DNA of 64,000 nt from Cellulomonas wangsupingiae (GCF_024508275.1 NZ_CP101989.1:2418001-2482000); one strand, 5' to 3'; numbered from the stretch's first letter, positions 18,811 to 27,130 are shown. Program-made: numbers and translations. Notes: generated by a model not told the origin, from the sequence alone.

Positions 18811-19811
18811 CCCGTCCGACCCTGACGCAGGCCACCGGCCCCGCGCACACCCGCATCCTCGGCCTCGGCGGCGTCCGCGGTGAGCGCGTGGTCCCCAACG
18901 ACGACCTCGTCGGGCCCATCGACTCCTCCGACGAGTGGATCCGCCAGCGCACCGGCATCGTCACCCGGCGGCGTGCCGCCGAGGGCACCGACGTGCTCGA
19001 CCTCGCCGAGGGGGCGGCCCGCGCCGCCCTGGCCGACGCCGGGCTCACGGGCGCGGACATCGACGTCGTCATCCTGTCGACCGTCACCTACTTCCGTCAG
19101 ACGCCGGCGGGTGCCGCCGTCGTCGCGGACCGCATCGGCGCGACCCCGGCCGCCGCGTTCGACATCTCCGCGGCCTGCGCCGGCTACTGCTACGGCATCG
19201 GCCAGGCGGACGCGCTCGTGCGCGCCGGGACGGCGCGGCACGTGCTGGTCATCGGCGCGGAGAAGATGAGCGAGTTCGTGGACCCCACGGACCGGTCGAT
19301 CTCGTTCCTGCTCGGCGACGGTGCCGGTGCGGTCGTCATCGGCCCGTCCGACACGCCCGGGATCGGCCCGACCGTCTGGGGCTCGGACGGCGGCCAGGCG
19401 CACGCCATCGGGCAGACGCACTCCTGGCTCGCCACGCGTGACGAGGGCGCGGGGTGGCCCACGCTGCGCCAGGAGGGCCAGTCGGTGTTCAAGTGGGCGG
19501 TGTGGCAGATGGCGCCGGTCGCGCAGAAGGCCATGGACGCCGCGGGCGTCGCGCCGCAGGACATCGAGGCGTTCGTCCCGCACCAGGCGAACATGCGGAT
19601 CATCGACCAGATGATCAAGCAGCTGAAGCTGCCGGACACCGTCGTGGTGGGCCGCGACATCGCCGACACCGGCAACACGTCGGCGGCGTCGATCCCGCTC
19701 GCCACCGAGCGCCTGCTGCGCGAGGGCCAGGTCGGCTCCGGTGCGCTGGCGCTCCAGATCGGCTTCGGCGCCGGTCTCGTCTACGCCGCCCAGGTCGTCG
19801 TCCTGCCCTGA
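18807..19811 (+). CDS. fabH: 3-oxoacyl-ACP synthase III
   Basis: A 334-residue condensing enzyme that joins a CoA starter (acetyl or branched acyl) to malonyl-ACP. The triad is Cys124 in ISAACAGYCYG, His in VPHQANMR and Asn in TGNTSAAS. In Gram-positive actinobacteria this enzyme sets the branched-chain starter. GTG 18807 overlaps the fabD stop by 4 nt. The gap to acpP is about 80 nt. Confidence 0.96.
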   Translation: MTRPTLTQATGPAHTRILGLGGVRGERVVPNDDLVGPIDSSDEWIRQRTGIVTRRRAAEGTDVLDLAEGAARAALADAGLTGADIDVVILSTVTYFRQTPAGAAVVADRIGATPAAAFDISAACAGYCYGIGQADALVRAGTARHVLVIGAEKMSEFVDPTDRSISFLLGDGAGAVVIGPSDTPGIGPTVWGSDGGQAHAIGQTHSWLATRDEGAGWPTLRQEGQSVFKWAVWQMAPVAQKAMDAAGVAPQDIEAFVPHQANMRIIDQMIKQLKLPDTVVVGRDIADTGNTSAASIPLATERLLREGQVGSGALALQIGFGAGLVYAAQVVVLP

Positions 19812-19890
19812 GTCACCCCCGCCGGCCGGCGCACGCCCCGGCTGTACCGTTCAGCACGTCCCTGCACCACCCGACATGAGGAGACACCCG

Positions 19891-20139
19891 ATGGCGCACA
19901 GCGAGCAGGAGATCCTGGCCGGCCTGGCCGAGATCGTCAGCGAGGAGACGGGGCTGCCGACCGACTCCGTCCTGCCCGAGAAGTCCTTCACCGACGACCT
20001 CGACATCGACTCGCTGTCGATGATGACGATCGTCACGCTCGCGGAGGAGAAGTTCGACGTCCGCATCCCCGACGACGAGGTCAAGAACCTCGCCACGGTC
20101 GGCGACGCCGTGAGCTTCATCGCCGGCGCCCAGGCCTGA
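19891..20139 (+). CDS. acpP: Acyl carrier protein
   Basis: An 82-residue acidic carrier of fatty-acid intermediates. The 4'-phosphopantetheine is attached to Ser41 in DLDIDSLSMM. ATG 19891 follows GAGGAG at 7 nt; an in-frame ATG at 19876 would overlap that site and is less likely. It lies between fabH and fabF, the usual actinobacterial order. Confidence 0.97.
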   Translation: MAHSEQEILAGLAEIVSEETGLPTDSVLPEKSFTDDLDIDSLSMMTIVTLAEEKFDVRIPDDEVKNLATVGDAVSFIAGAQA

Positions 20140-20225
20140 GCCTGCACGCCGCACCCCGCGTGCACCCGGGCGGTGCGCAGGACCTCACGGCCGTGCGCAC
20201 CGCCCGCCTGAACCGAGGAGAACCC

Positions 20226-21470
20226 ATGAGCACCGTCCCCGAGGTCGTCGTCACCGGCCTGGGCGCCACCACCCCGCTCGGTGGTGACGTCCCGAGCACG
20301 TGGCAGGCCGCGCTCGCCGGCGAGTCGGGCGCGCGCGCCTTCGACAACGACTGGGCCGAGCGGTACGACATCGCCGTGAACTTCGGGGCGACGCTCAAGG
20401 TCCCCGCCGACCAGGTGCTGCCCCGGCCCGAGCTCAAGCGCATGGACCCGTCCGCGCAGTACGCGATCATCGCGACGCGCGAGGCGTGGGCCGACGCTGG
20501 CTCGCCCGAGGTGGACGGCGACCGCCTCGGCGCGGTCGTCTCGTCCGGGATCGGTGGCATCTGGACGACGCTCGACGGCTGGGACACGCTCCGTGAGAAG
20601 GGCGGCCGACGCGTGCTGCCCATGACCGTGCCGATGCTCATGCCGAACTCCCCGGTCGCGTACGTGTCGCTGGAGCTGGGGGCCCGCGCCGGTGCGCACG
20701 CCCTCGTCTCGGCGTGCGCGTCCGGCGCCGAGGCCATCGCCTACGGCGTCGAGATGATCCGCAACGGCCGGGCCGACGTGGTCGTCGCCGGGGGGACCGA
20801 GGCCACGATCCACCCCATGCCGATCGCCGCCTTCGCGGCGTCCCGCACGCTGTCCACCCGCAACGACGACCCCGCCGGGGCCTCGCGCCCGTACGACGTC
20901 GACCGCGACGGGTTCGTGATCGGTGAGGGCGCGGGCGTGGTGGTCCTGGAGTCCGCCGCGCACGCCGCCGCCCGTGGAGCGCGCGTCTACGGCCGGGTCG
21001 CGGGTCTGGGCCTGTCGGCCGACGGCTACCACCTCACCTCCCCCGAGCCGTCCGGCGACGGGCAGATCCGGGCGATGCGCGCCGCGATCGCGGACGCGGG
21101 CGTCGCCACGACCGACGTCGTCCACGTGAACGCGCACGCGACCTCCACCGTGGTCGGCGACCTCATCGAGGCGCGGTCGATCCGGGCGGTCCTGGGCGAC
21201 GACGCGGACCACGCCGTGCTCTCGGCGACCAAGTCGATGACGGGACACCTGCTCGGCGGGGCGGGCGCGCTGGAGACGATCTTCACCGTCCTCGCGCTGC
21301 ACGAGCGCACGGCGCCGCCCACGATCAACGTGGCCAACCCGGACCCGGAGCTCGTGCTCGACCTGGTGCGCGACGAGCCCCGCGCGCTGCGGGCCGGACC
21401 CGTGGCCGCGATCAACAACTCGTTCGGGTTCGGCGGCCACAACGTCGCTCTCGTGGTCACCTCCGCCTGA
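20226..21470 (+). CDS. fabF: 3-oxoacyl-ACP synthase II
   Basis: A 414-residue elongating ketosynthase of type II fatty-acid synthesis. Cys164 in VSACASGAEA is the acyl-binding nucleophile; the two active-site histidines are in VNAHATST and SMTGHLLGGAGA. Thiolase fold throughout, normal length. ATG 20226 follows GAGGAGA. Last gene of the fab operon; the next gene on this strand begins 32 nt later with its own -10 element. Confidence 0.96.
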   Translation: MSTVPEVVVTGLGATTPLGGDVPSTWQAALAGESGARAFDNDWAERYDIAVNFGATLKVPADQVLPRPELKRMDPSAQYAIIATREAWADAGSPEVDGDRLGAVVSSGIGGIWTTLDGWDTLREKGGRRVLPMTVPMLMPNSPVAYVSLELGARAGAHALVSACASGAEAIAYGVEMIRNGRADVVVAGGTEATIHPMPIAAFAASRTLSTRNDDPAGASRPYDVDRDGFVIGEGAGVVVLESAAHAAARGARVYGRVAGLGLSADGYHLTSPEPSGDGQIRAMRAAIADAGVATTDVVHVNAHATSTVVGDLIEARSIRAVLGDDADHAVLSATKSMTGHLLGGAGALETIFTVLALHERTAPPTINVANPDPELVLDLVRDEPRALRAGPVAAINNSFGFGGHNVALVVTSA

Positions 21471-21489
21471 CGGCTCCCTCCGGGCGCGC

Positions 21490-21495
21490 TAGCGT
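21490..21495 (+). promoter_or_regulatory. -10 element (TAGCGT) of the small membrane protein gene
   Basis: TAGCGT, then 7 nt, then GTG 21503; leaderless spacing. Confidence 0.4.
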
Positions 21496-21502
21496 CGGGC
21501 AG

Positions 21503-21883
21503 GTGAGCACCTCTCAGCAGGACGACGGCGCGCGACCCTCGGCGCTGGTGCGCCTGCTCGACCAGGCGCTCGTCGGTGGCCCGGAGGTGCGCACGGTGCA
21601 CCGCGTCAGGGCGGGCGTCGTCCTGCTGGGCGTCCTGGTCCTGCTCGTGATCGCCGTGCCCGTCGTGATCTCACGGGTGGGGCGTGACGACGTCGAGCTG
21701 GCCGTGGGCGTGGTCTTCGTCGTCGTGCTGGGAGCCGGCGGCCTGGTGTGCCGCGGCGTCGGCGAGCACAGGTCGAGCCAGGTCTGGAAGTCGACGGGGT
21801 ACTTCCTCGGCGCTGCCGCGTACGGCGCGTCCGCGACCGTGGCGCTCGTGAACGGGCTGCACACGCTCCTGCGGGGGTCGTAG
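21503..21883 (+). CDS. Small membrane protein of unknown function
   Basis: A 126-residue protein with a hydrophilic N-terminus (about 35 residues) and three or four hydrophobic helices: residues 40-60, 68-85 and 100-120. No motif that names a family. It sits just after fabF on the same strand but has its own leaderless promoter, so a role in lipid synthesis is not implied. Codon use is normal for the window. Confidence 0.65.
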   Translation: MSTSQQDDGARPSALVRLLDQALVGGPEVRTVHRVRAGVVLLGVLVLLVIAVPVVISRVGRDDVELAVGVVFVVVLGAGGLVCRGVGEHRSSQVWKSTGYFLGAAAYGASATVALVNGLHTLLRGS

Positions 21884-22147
21884 CCCGGCCGCGCGCGTCG
21901 CCGACACCTCGCCCGGCAGCGCGAGCGCTACGCGTGCGCTGCCGTCGGCGCGCAGCTGCACGTACGTGTGCTCGGCGACGCCCTGCAGGACGTCGGGGTC
22001 GGCGAGGAAGAGCGCGGTCGGGAGACCGTCGGCGACCATCGCCCGCTCGCCGACCACCCACGTCGCGACCACGCCGGCGAGGCTCGTCAGCCGGGCATCG
22101 GCGTCCTCCGCAGGCGACAGACGCACCCCGCCTGCGGTCCGTCTCAC
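21884..22147 (-). pseudogene. Possible gene remnant or small CDS
   Basis: On the minus strand from GTG 22147 about 85 codons show the strong G/C third-position bias of real genes and encode a plausible protein (ATWVVGERAMVADGLPTALF, VLQGVAEHTYVQLRADGS). The frame then runs without a stop into the opposite strand of the membrane-protein gene, ending only at 21671, where codon bias is lost. A 3'-truncated gene is the simplest reading. No family recognised. The rest of 22148-22255 shows nothing coding. Confidence 0.3.
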
Positions 22148-22255
22148 CCGGATGGCTGTCGACGCACCCGGCGGACCCGGCGCGTGGGAGGGACGGTAGC
22201 GGAGGACGCCTCGCGCGCCGAACCCGCGCGGGAGATAGGAAACGATTCACCACGC

Positions 22256-22296
22256 GGGCGGGCGGCCCGCCCACCCGCACGGCGAGCCGCCCGCCC
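22256..22296 (-). terminator. Hairpin downstream of the DUF3145 gene
   Basis: Perfect 10-bp arms GGGCGGGCGG (22256-22265) and CCGCCCGCCC (22287-22296) enclose a 21-nt loop, 16 nt after the DUF3145 stop. No T run. Confidence 0.5.
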
Positions 22297-22311
22297 TCGC
22301 CGACGACGAGG

Positions 22312-22812
22312 TCAGCCGACGCGGTGCAGCCAGCGCACGGGCGCTCCGGCGCCCGCGTAGCGGAAGGGCTCGAGCTCGTCGTCCCAGGCCTGGCCGAGCG
22401 CGAGGTCGAGCTCGGCGCGCAGCCGCTCCGGGTCAGCGGCGTGCTCCAGCGCCGCACGGATCCGGTCCTCGGGGACGACGACGTTGCCGTGCACGTCCGT
22501 CGCGGCGTGGAAGATCCCGAGCTCGGGCGTGTGGCTCCAGCGGGACCCGTCGACACCGGCGCTGGGCTCCTCGGTCACCTCGTACCGCAGGTGCGCCCAC
22601 CCGCGCAGGGCGGAGGCGAGCCGTGCGCCCGTGCCGGGCGCGGCCTGCCACGAGAGCTCAGCGCGGTAGAAGCTCGGACCGGCCGGCTGCGACGTCCAGT
22701 CCAGGCTCACGCGTGCGCCCAGCGCGTTGCCTGCCGCCCACTCGACGTGGGGGCACAGAGCGCGCGGCGCAGAGTGCACGAAAAGTACACCGCGGGTGAC
22801 GGCACCGGCCAT
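22312..22812 (-). CDS. DUF3145 family protein
   Basis: A 166-residue soluble actinobacterial protein. The N-terminus TRGVLFVHSAPRALCPHVEW and the segment ELGIFHAATDVHGNVVVPED are typical of the family, which is widely found next to fabF, as here. Function unknown. ATG 22812 has GGGAGG 5 nt upstream and is preferred to the ATG 39 nt earlier. Monocistronic. Confidence 0.85.
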   Translation of the reverse strand: MAGAVTRGVLFVHSAPRALCPHVEWAAGNALGARVSLDWTSQPAGPSFYRAELSWQAAPGTGARLASALRGWAHLRYEVTEEPSAGVDGSRWSHTPELGIFHAATDVHGNVVVPEDRIRAALEHAADPERLRAELDLALGQAWDDELEPFRYAGAGAPVRWLHRVG

Positions 22813-22960
22813 GTGGTCCTCCCGGATGGGTTCGAGGGTCGCCTTCCCCAACGACCTCGTCCCCGACGGGAGCCATCACGGCGCAGCTTCTCGCACGCGG
22901 CGTGCACGGCACAGGATGCCCCATGCGTCACCGCAGGTCCAGCGGACGCGCGGAACCGGC

Positions 22961-23449
22961 TCAGAGCTGCTCGCGGATCGCGCGCATCGCCTTCTTGCGC
23001 ACGGAGCGCTCCAGCCGGTCGAGGTACAGCATCCCGTCGAGGTGGTCCACCTCGTGCTGCAGGCAGCGCGCCATGAGCTCCGTGCCCTCCACCACGACCT
23101 CGCGGCCGTCGAGGTCGGTGCCGACGACGCGCGCGTACCAGGCGCGGTGCGTCGGGTACCACAGGCCGGGCACCGAGAGGCAGCCCTCGTCGCCGTCCTG
23201 GTACTCGTCCTCGGACAGCTCCACGATCACGGGGTTCAGCACGTAGCCGACCTCGTCGTCGATGTTCCAGGAGAACGCCCGCAGGCCGACGCCGATCTGG
23301 TTGGCCGCGAGCCCGGCCCGCCCCTCCATGTCCACGGTCTCGAGCAGGTCCTCGACGAGCGAGCGGACGCGGTCGTCGACGGTCGCGATCGGGTCGCAGG
23401 GCGTGCGAAGGACGGGGTCACCGACGATGCGGATCTCACGCAGGGCCAT
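22961..23449 (-). CDS. def: Peptide deformylase
   Basis: A 162-residue metalloenzyme that removes the N-formyl group from nascent proteins. All three motifs are present: [20 protein letters not shown] with metal ligand Cys90, and QHEVDHLDG with His132, catalytic Glu133 and His136. The short spacing of motif 1 and the compact length fit the Gram-negative/actinobacterial type 1 enzymes. Monocistronic; an AAAGGA site precedes ATG 23449. Confidence 0.96.
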   Translation of the reverse strand: MALREIRIVGDPVLRTPCDPIATVDDRVRSLVEDLLETVDMEGRAGLAANQIGVGLRAFSWNIDDEVGYVLNPVIVELSEDEYQDGDEGCLSVPGLWYPTHRAWYARVVGTDLDGREVVVEGTELMARCLQHEVDHLDGMLYLDRLERSVRKKAMRAIREQL

Positions 23450-23527
23450 GCCCCGATCCTTTCACGTCGGACGGACCGCACGGGTCGCCCGTCGCGGCTG
23501 GGGCGCCGGCACGCCGACGGTGCGCAG

Positions 23528-23575
23528 ACGACATGACGCCGGCGGTGACCAGGGTCACCGCCGGCGTCATGTCGT
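23528..23575 (-). terminator. 22-bp perfect hairpin after bldC
   Basis: Arms 23528-23549 and 23554-23575 are fully complementary with loop CAGG, 32 nt after the bldC stop. The symmetry allows it to work on both strands. Confidence 0.85.
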
Positions 23576-23606
23576 GTCGTGGCTCCGTCGTCTCCGACGG
23601 CGCAGG

Positions 23607-23828
23607 TCACTCCCCTGCGCGCTGCTGCGGGACGCCGGTCAGGAGCTGACGGACCTCGGCCTCGTGGAAGCGGCGGTGCCCACCGAGCGTCCGGACCGCG
23701 GACAGCTTGCCGGCCTGCGCCCACCGCGTCACCGTCTTCGGGTCGACGCGGAACAGCACCGCGACCTCACCCGGGGTGAGCAGCGAGCCCTGCGTGAGAG
23801 GGGCCTCGTGGGACGTGTGAACAGCCAT
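23607..23828 (-). CDS. bldC: BldC-family developmental transcription factor
   Basis: A 73-residue MerR-like winged-helix protein made of a DNA-binding domain only. LLTPGEVAVLFRVDPKTVTR, WAQAGKLSAVRTLGGHRRFH and a C-terminal PQQR match Streptomyces BldC closely. BldC binds DNA cooperatively as head-to-tail oligomers on direct repeats and controls the switch from vegetative growth to development; in a non-sporulating actinobacterium the targets are unknown. ATG 23828 has AAGGAG 8 nt upstream. The 5' leader is a c-di-GMP-I riboswitch (23844-23924), so expression should respond to c-di-GMP. Confidence 0.93.
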   Translation of the reverse strand: MAVHTSHEAPLTQGSLLTPGEVAVLFRVDPKTVTRWAQAGKLSAVRTLGGHRRFHEAEVRQLLTGVPQQRAGE

Positions 23829-23843
23829 GGCTGGTACTCCTTC

Positions 23844-23924
23844 GTCGTTCGGTAGCTCGGCTGGCCCAGAGGGCCCCGTGGCTTTGCGTCCCCACCTCGC
23901 GGCGGGTTTGCCGTTGTCGCTGAC
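23844..23924 (-). promoter_or_regulatory. c-di-GMP-I (GEMM-I) riboswitch upstream of bldC
   Basis: The leader contains GGCAAACC, a P1b stem CCCGCC/GGTGGG closed by the GNRA tetraloop GCGA, the invariant GGGACGCAAAGCCACGGG, a second GC-rich hairpin and the 3' core AGCCGAGCTACCGA. This is the order and sequence of the class I c-di-GMP aptamer, including the tetraloop and ligand-contact bases. It begins at the predicted transcription start and ends a few nucleotides before the AAGGAG of bldC, so control is probably translational. Whether ligand turns expression on or off cannot be read. Confidence 0.93.
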
Positions 23925-23931
23925 ATCCCCA

Positions 23932-23960
23932 ACTATGCCCCGAACTGGACAACTGTGCAA
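23932..23960 (-). promoter_or_regulatory. Promoter of the bldC transcript
   Basis: TTGCAC (23960-23955), 17-nt spacer, CATAGT (23937-23932). The predicted start near 23925 coincides with the 5' edge of the riboswitch. Confidence 0.6.
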
Positions 23961-24001
23961 GAACCGCCGCCGTGCCAGATCTGTCCGGAGCGGGTGAAAA
24001 G

Positions 24002-24784
24002 TCACAGCCTGCCGAAGCGGGACCTCACGCCACAATATGCCCCGAAAGCGACGAGCCCGAGCGCCACGAGCAGCAGCAGGACCGGGCCGCCCGGGGCGTC
24101 GCGCAACGTCTGCAGCGCGCCGTCGAGACCCGTGGCCTCCTGCGCGTCGGCGTGGACGGCCGCCACGACGAACAGGGCACCGACGATGCCCAGCGCGACA
24201 CCCTTCGCCACGTAGCCCACGATCCCGGCCCGCTCGGCGACGCGGCCGGCGGTGCCGGCCGGCAGCCGGCGCAGGTCCTGCAGGAAGCGACGCCGCAGCC
24301 CCTTGTGCACGTGGTACGCGGCGACGGCGATGGTCCCCAGACCGACGGCGCCGACCAGGAAGCGCCCGCCCGGCGCCTGCATCAGCTCGGCCGTCATGGA
24401 CGACGTCTGGCTGCCGCTGCCCGTGCCGGAGCCGCGCGCGAACGCGAACGCGGTGGCCCCCAGCGCGAGGTACATCACGGCCTTGCCGCCCGCCTTGGCA
24501 CGGTCGGACGTCCGGCCCGCCGCGCCGCTGACGGCCGCGGCGGCGTACCAGGCACCGAGCGCCGCGAAGGCCACGACGGTGATCCAGAGCACCACGGTGC
24601 CGAACGGCGTGCTCGCGATCTCGGAGAACGCCCCCGACTGGTCGGCGCTCCCACCCGAGGAGCCCACCGCCAGCTGTGCCGCCAGCACCCCGATGAGCAC
24701 GTGCACCAGCCCGCTGGCGGCGTACCCCGCCCGTGCGCCCAGCTCCCACGCGCCCTGCCGGGACGACGTCGCGATCGTGGCCAT
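24002..24784 (-). CDS. DUF1206 family membrane protein
   Basis: A 260-residue integral membrane protein with six helices in three pairs. Each pair starts with a related segment: ARAGYAASGLVHVLIG near the start, GTIAVAAYHVHKGLRRRF in the middle and RAGIVGYVAKGVALGIVG in the last third, the three-repeat pattern of DUF1206. Function unknown. ATG 24784 follows GGAGG. It lies upstream of bldC on the same strand, but bldC has its own promoter. Confidence 0.85.
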   Translation of the reverse strand: MATIATSSRQGAWELGARAGYAASGLVHVLIGVLAAQLAVGSSGGSADQSGAFSEIASTPFGTVVLWITVVAFAALGAWYAAAAVSGAAGRTSDRAKAGGKAVMYLALGATAFAFARGSGTGSGSQTSSMTAELMQAPGGRFLVGAVGLGTIAVAAYHVHKGLRRRFLQDLRRLPAGTAGRVAERAGIVGYVAKGVALGIVGALFVVAAVHADAQEATGLDGALQTLRDAPGGPVLLLLVALGLVAFGAYCGVRSRFGRL

Positions 24785-24903
24785 GTCACCTCCTCGACGC
24801 GGGCTCCCCCACCCTCCGACGCGCGTCGGTACCCGCAGTGATGGTGGCAGCGACCGGCGTGGTCGGCATCCGCAGGGCCGGGCTGCCCGGCCGAGCGCGT
24901 CGG

Positions 24904-24909
24904 TAGGCT
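24904..24909 (+). promoter_or_regulatory. -10 element (TAGGCT) of tRNA-Met
   Basis: TAGGCT ends 9 nt before the tRNA; the context CGGTAGGCTG is identical to that before tRNA-Val. Confidence 0.5.
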
Positions 24910-24918
24910 GCCGTCCGC

Positions 24919-24992
24919 GGGCCAGTAGCTCAGTCGGTCAGAGCAGCGGACTCATAATCCGTCGGTCGTGGGTTCAAGCCCCACCTGGCCCA
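24919..24992 (+). tRNA. tRNA-Met (anticodon CAU)
   Basis: Acceptor GGGCCAG/CTGGCCC, D-arm GCTC/GAGC, anticodon loop CTCATAA, T-arm GTGGG-TTCAAGC-CCCAC, discriminator A, CCA not encoded. The first base pair G-C excludes initiator tRNA. The CAT anticodon fits elongator Met; lysidine-modified Ile2 cannot be fully excluded without identity-element scoring. Confidence 0.85.
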
Positions 24993-25035
24993 CCGACGTC
25001 CGCACGCCCGGCGTGCGGGACCCGCGGGCCACCCC

Positions 25036-25041
25036 TACTGT
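25036..25041 (+). promoter_or_regulatory. -10 element (TACTGT) of the PAP2 pair
   Basis: TACTGT, 6 nt, ATG 25048; leaderless spacing. Confidence 0.45.
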
Positions 25042-25047
25042 CTCGCC

Positions 25048-25758
25048 ATGCTCGCCGCCCGCGACCGTCGCCGCGCCCTGCTGCGGGCCGCCGCGCTGGG
25101 CGCCGCCGTCACGCTCCCCGTCGTCGTGCTGGCCGTCGTGGTGCGCGGCGAGTCGGGCACCCTGGTGCGACTCGACGAGGCCGCGGTCGTCGGGGCGACC
25201 GACGTCACGCGCCGGTCGCCCACCCTGCGGACCGTGCTCCTCGTCTGGCAGGAGGTCTTCGCTGCCCGCTGGCTGAACCTGGTGCTCGTGCCCGCGGTGG
25301 GCGTCTGGGCCTGGCGCCGCCACCGACTGCACGACCGGGTCGTGTGGGCCGCGACGACCGTCGCCGCCGGGTGGGTGCTGCAGCTCGCCGCCAAGGGCCT
25401 CGTCCAGCGCACGCGGCCGGTGATCGACGACGCGGTCGCCCACGTCCCCGGCTCGAGCTTCCCGTCCGGGCACGCCACGAACACGACCGTGGTCGCCGTG
25501 GCGCTCACCGTGCTGGTGTGGCCGGTCCTCGGGCGCACGGCGCGCGTGGTCGTCCCGACGACGGCCGGGGTCCTGGTCCTCGCGACCGCCGCCGACCGGG
25601 TGCTGCTGGGTGTCCACCACCCGACCGACGTCGTCGCGGGCATCGTCCTGGGCACCGCCATCGCCGCCGCGTCGTTCGTCGGCTTCCGCCACCGTGCCGC
25701 CGCGCCCGCAGGCGGCCGCGCGCCGGCCGCCACCCCGACCGCCGCCGACTCCCCGTGA
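25048..25758 (+). CDS. PAP2-family membrane phosphatase
   Basis: A 236-residue protein with about five helices and the three phosphatase motifs: KGLVQRTRP (KxxxxxxRP), FPSGHATN (PSGH) and DRVLLGVHHPTD (xRxxxxxHxxxD) with the catalytic histidines. Likely dephosphorylates a lipid phosphate such as phosphatidic acid or undecaprenyl diphosphate at the outer face of the membrane. The second PAP2 gene starts in or near its stop, so the pair is co-expressed. Confidence 0.88.
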   Translation: MLAARDRRRALLRAAALGAAVTLPVVVLAVVVRGESGTLVRLDEAAVVGATDVTRRSPTLRTVLLVWQEVFAARWLNLVLVPAVGVWAWRRHRLHDRVVWAATTVAAGWVLQLAAKGLVQRTRPVIDDAVAHVPGSSFPSGHATNTTVVAVALTVLVWPVLGRTARVVVPTTAGVLVLATAADRVLLGVHHPTDVVAGIVLGTAIAAASFVGFRHRAAAPAGGRAPAATPTAADSP

Positions 25759-25799
25759 TCCCGCCCGAGGTCCTCGCGACCCCGACCCCCGGAGGACCT

Positions 25800-26483
25800 G
25801 TGCACGCGTTCTGGCACCGCTACGAGATCGACACCAGCAGGCCGGACGGCCGGCAGGTGCGCCGCGATCTCGTGCGGCGCGTCCTGCTGCCGGCCGCCGC
25901 GCTGTGGTGCGTCGTCGTCGGCACCGGCCTGCTCGTCACCGGCCCGCTGGGCGGCCTGCCGGCCGAGGCCTCGATCAACGAGTGGTTCGTCACGCAGCGG
26001 ACACCCGCGCTCGACGCCGTCACGACGGTGCTCTCCGCGATCGGGCAGACCGAGTTCCTCATCGGTGCCTGTCTCCTGGCCATGGCCCTGATCTGGTGGC
26101 GCACGAGGCAGTGGTGGTACGCGATCATCCCCGGCCTGGCGGTGGCGGTGCAGGCCGTGATCTTCCTCACCTCCGCGCTCGTCGTGGGCCGGGAGCGTCC
26201 CGAGGTCGAGCACCTCGACCACGCACCGCCCACGTCGAGCTTCCCGAGCGGCCACACGGGCGCGGCGACCGCCTTCTACCTGACCATGGCCTTCGGCGCC
26301 CAGCGCATCACGCACCCCGTGGCCCGCTGGGCGGCGACCGTCCTGTGCGTGCTCGTCCCCGTCGCGGTCGGCGTCGCTCGCACGTACCGCGGGATGCACT
26401 CGCTCAGCGACGTGGTCGTCGGCTTCCTCAACGGCGCGACGTGCGCCGTCATCGCGTGGAACTACCTGCGCCGCACGACGTGA
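25800..26483 (+). CDS. Second PAP2-family membrane phosphatase
   Basis: About 227 residues with six hydrophobic segments and motifs VVGRERPEVEH (RxxxxxxRP variant), FPSGHTGA and ARTYRGMHSLSD with the catalytic His/Asp. Similar in fold but not close in sequence to the gene before it. GTG 25800 is chosen because GGAGG sits just upstream; GTG 25755, overlapping the previous stop, would add 15 residues and is the alternative. Substrate unknown; lipid or prenyl phosphates are likely. Confidence 0.85.
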   Translation: MHAFWHRYEIDTSRPDGRQVRRDLVRRVLLPAAALWCVVVGTGLLVTGPLGGLPAEASINEWFVTQRTPALDAVTTVLSAIGQTEFLIGACLLAMALIWWRTRQWWYAIIPGLAVAVQAVIFLTSALVVGRERPEVEHLDHAPPTSSFPSGHTGAATAFYLTMAFGAQRITHPVARWAATVLCVLVPVAVGVARTYRGMHSLSDVVVGFLNGATCAVIAWNYLRRTT

Positions 26484-26527
26484 CGCCGCCCCGTCGGCCC
26501 GCGGCCGGGCCCGGCGGCGCACGCGGT

Positions 26528-26533
26528 TACGGT
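26528..26533 (+). promoter_or_regulatory. -10 element (TACGGT) of gene 26540
   Basis: TACGGT, 6 nt, GTG 26540; leaderless spacing. Confidence 0.45.
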
Positions 26534-26539
26534 GGTGCC

Positions 26540-27052
26540 GTGGCCCTGTTCTCCCGGCGACGCCGGCTGCCCGACGACCTGCGACGCGTCCTCGACCTGC
26601 GCGGTGACGCGATCCTCGCGACCGCTCCCCTCGACGACGGGCGGTGGCTCGTCGCGACGCGCCGCGCGCTGCACCTCGTCTCGGACGCCGGCGCCGCGCG
26701 CACCGCGTGGGCGGACGTCGACCGCGGCTCGCTCGACGCCACGTCCCGCACGCTCACGGTGCACTGGGTCAGCGGCGCCCGCGCCGAGCTGGTGCTGGCA
26801 CCGGACGTCGACGCGTGGGACCTGTCGCAGGCGTTCCGCGAGCGTGTCCAGCGCTCGGTGGTGCACGTGGAGCACGTGAGCCTGCCGGGCGGAGGGTCGC
26901 CGGTGCGCGTGGCCCTGCGCCGCGACGAGGACGGCGCCCTGTTCACGCAGGTCATCGGCGACAGCACGGTCGACCTCGAGGAGCCGGACGTGGCCCGCCG
27001 CGTGGCACGCGCCGAGGCGCACGTGCGCGCCGAGGCCGGCCTGGCACCGTGA
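26540..27052 (+). CDS. Uncharacterised soluble protein (170 residues)
   Basis: A basic N-terminus (FSRRRRLPDDLRRV) followed by alternating short beta-like strands (RWLVATRRALHLV, TLTVHWVSGARAELVL) and a conserved-looking end (RRVARAEAHVRAEAGL). It resembles the PH-like or photosystem-assembly type small proteins seen in actinobacteria, but I do not recognise a family with certainty. No signal peptide or membrane helix. Transcribed alone, before tRNA-Asn. Confidence 0.65.
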   Translation: MALFSRRRRLPDDLRRVLDLRGDAILATAPLDDGRWLVATRRALHLVSDAGAARTAWADVDRGSLDATSRTLTVHWVSGARAELVLAPDVDAWDLSQAFRERVQRSVVHVEHVSLPGGGSPVRVALRRDEDGALFTQVIGDSTVDLEEPDVARRVARAEAHVRAEAGLAP

Positions 27053-27111
27053 GACCTCGTCCGGCCGCGGCCCGGGCGCCGGTCGTGTCGGCCGCACACC
27101 CCGGAGCCTGC

Positions 27112-27117
27112 TAGGGT
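27112..27117 (+). promoter_or_regulatory. -10 element (TAGGGT) of tRNA-Asn
   Basis: TAGGGT ends 13 nt before the mature tRNA 5' end. Confidence 0.5.
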
Positions 27118-27130
27118 TTTCCCCGCACGA

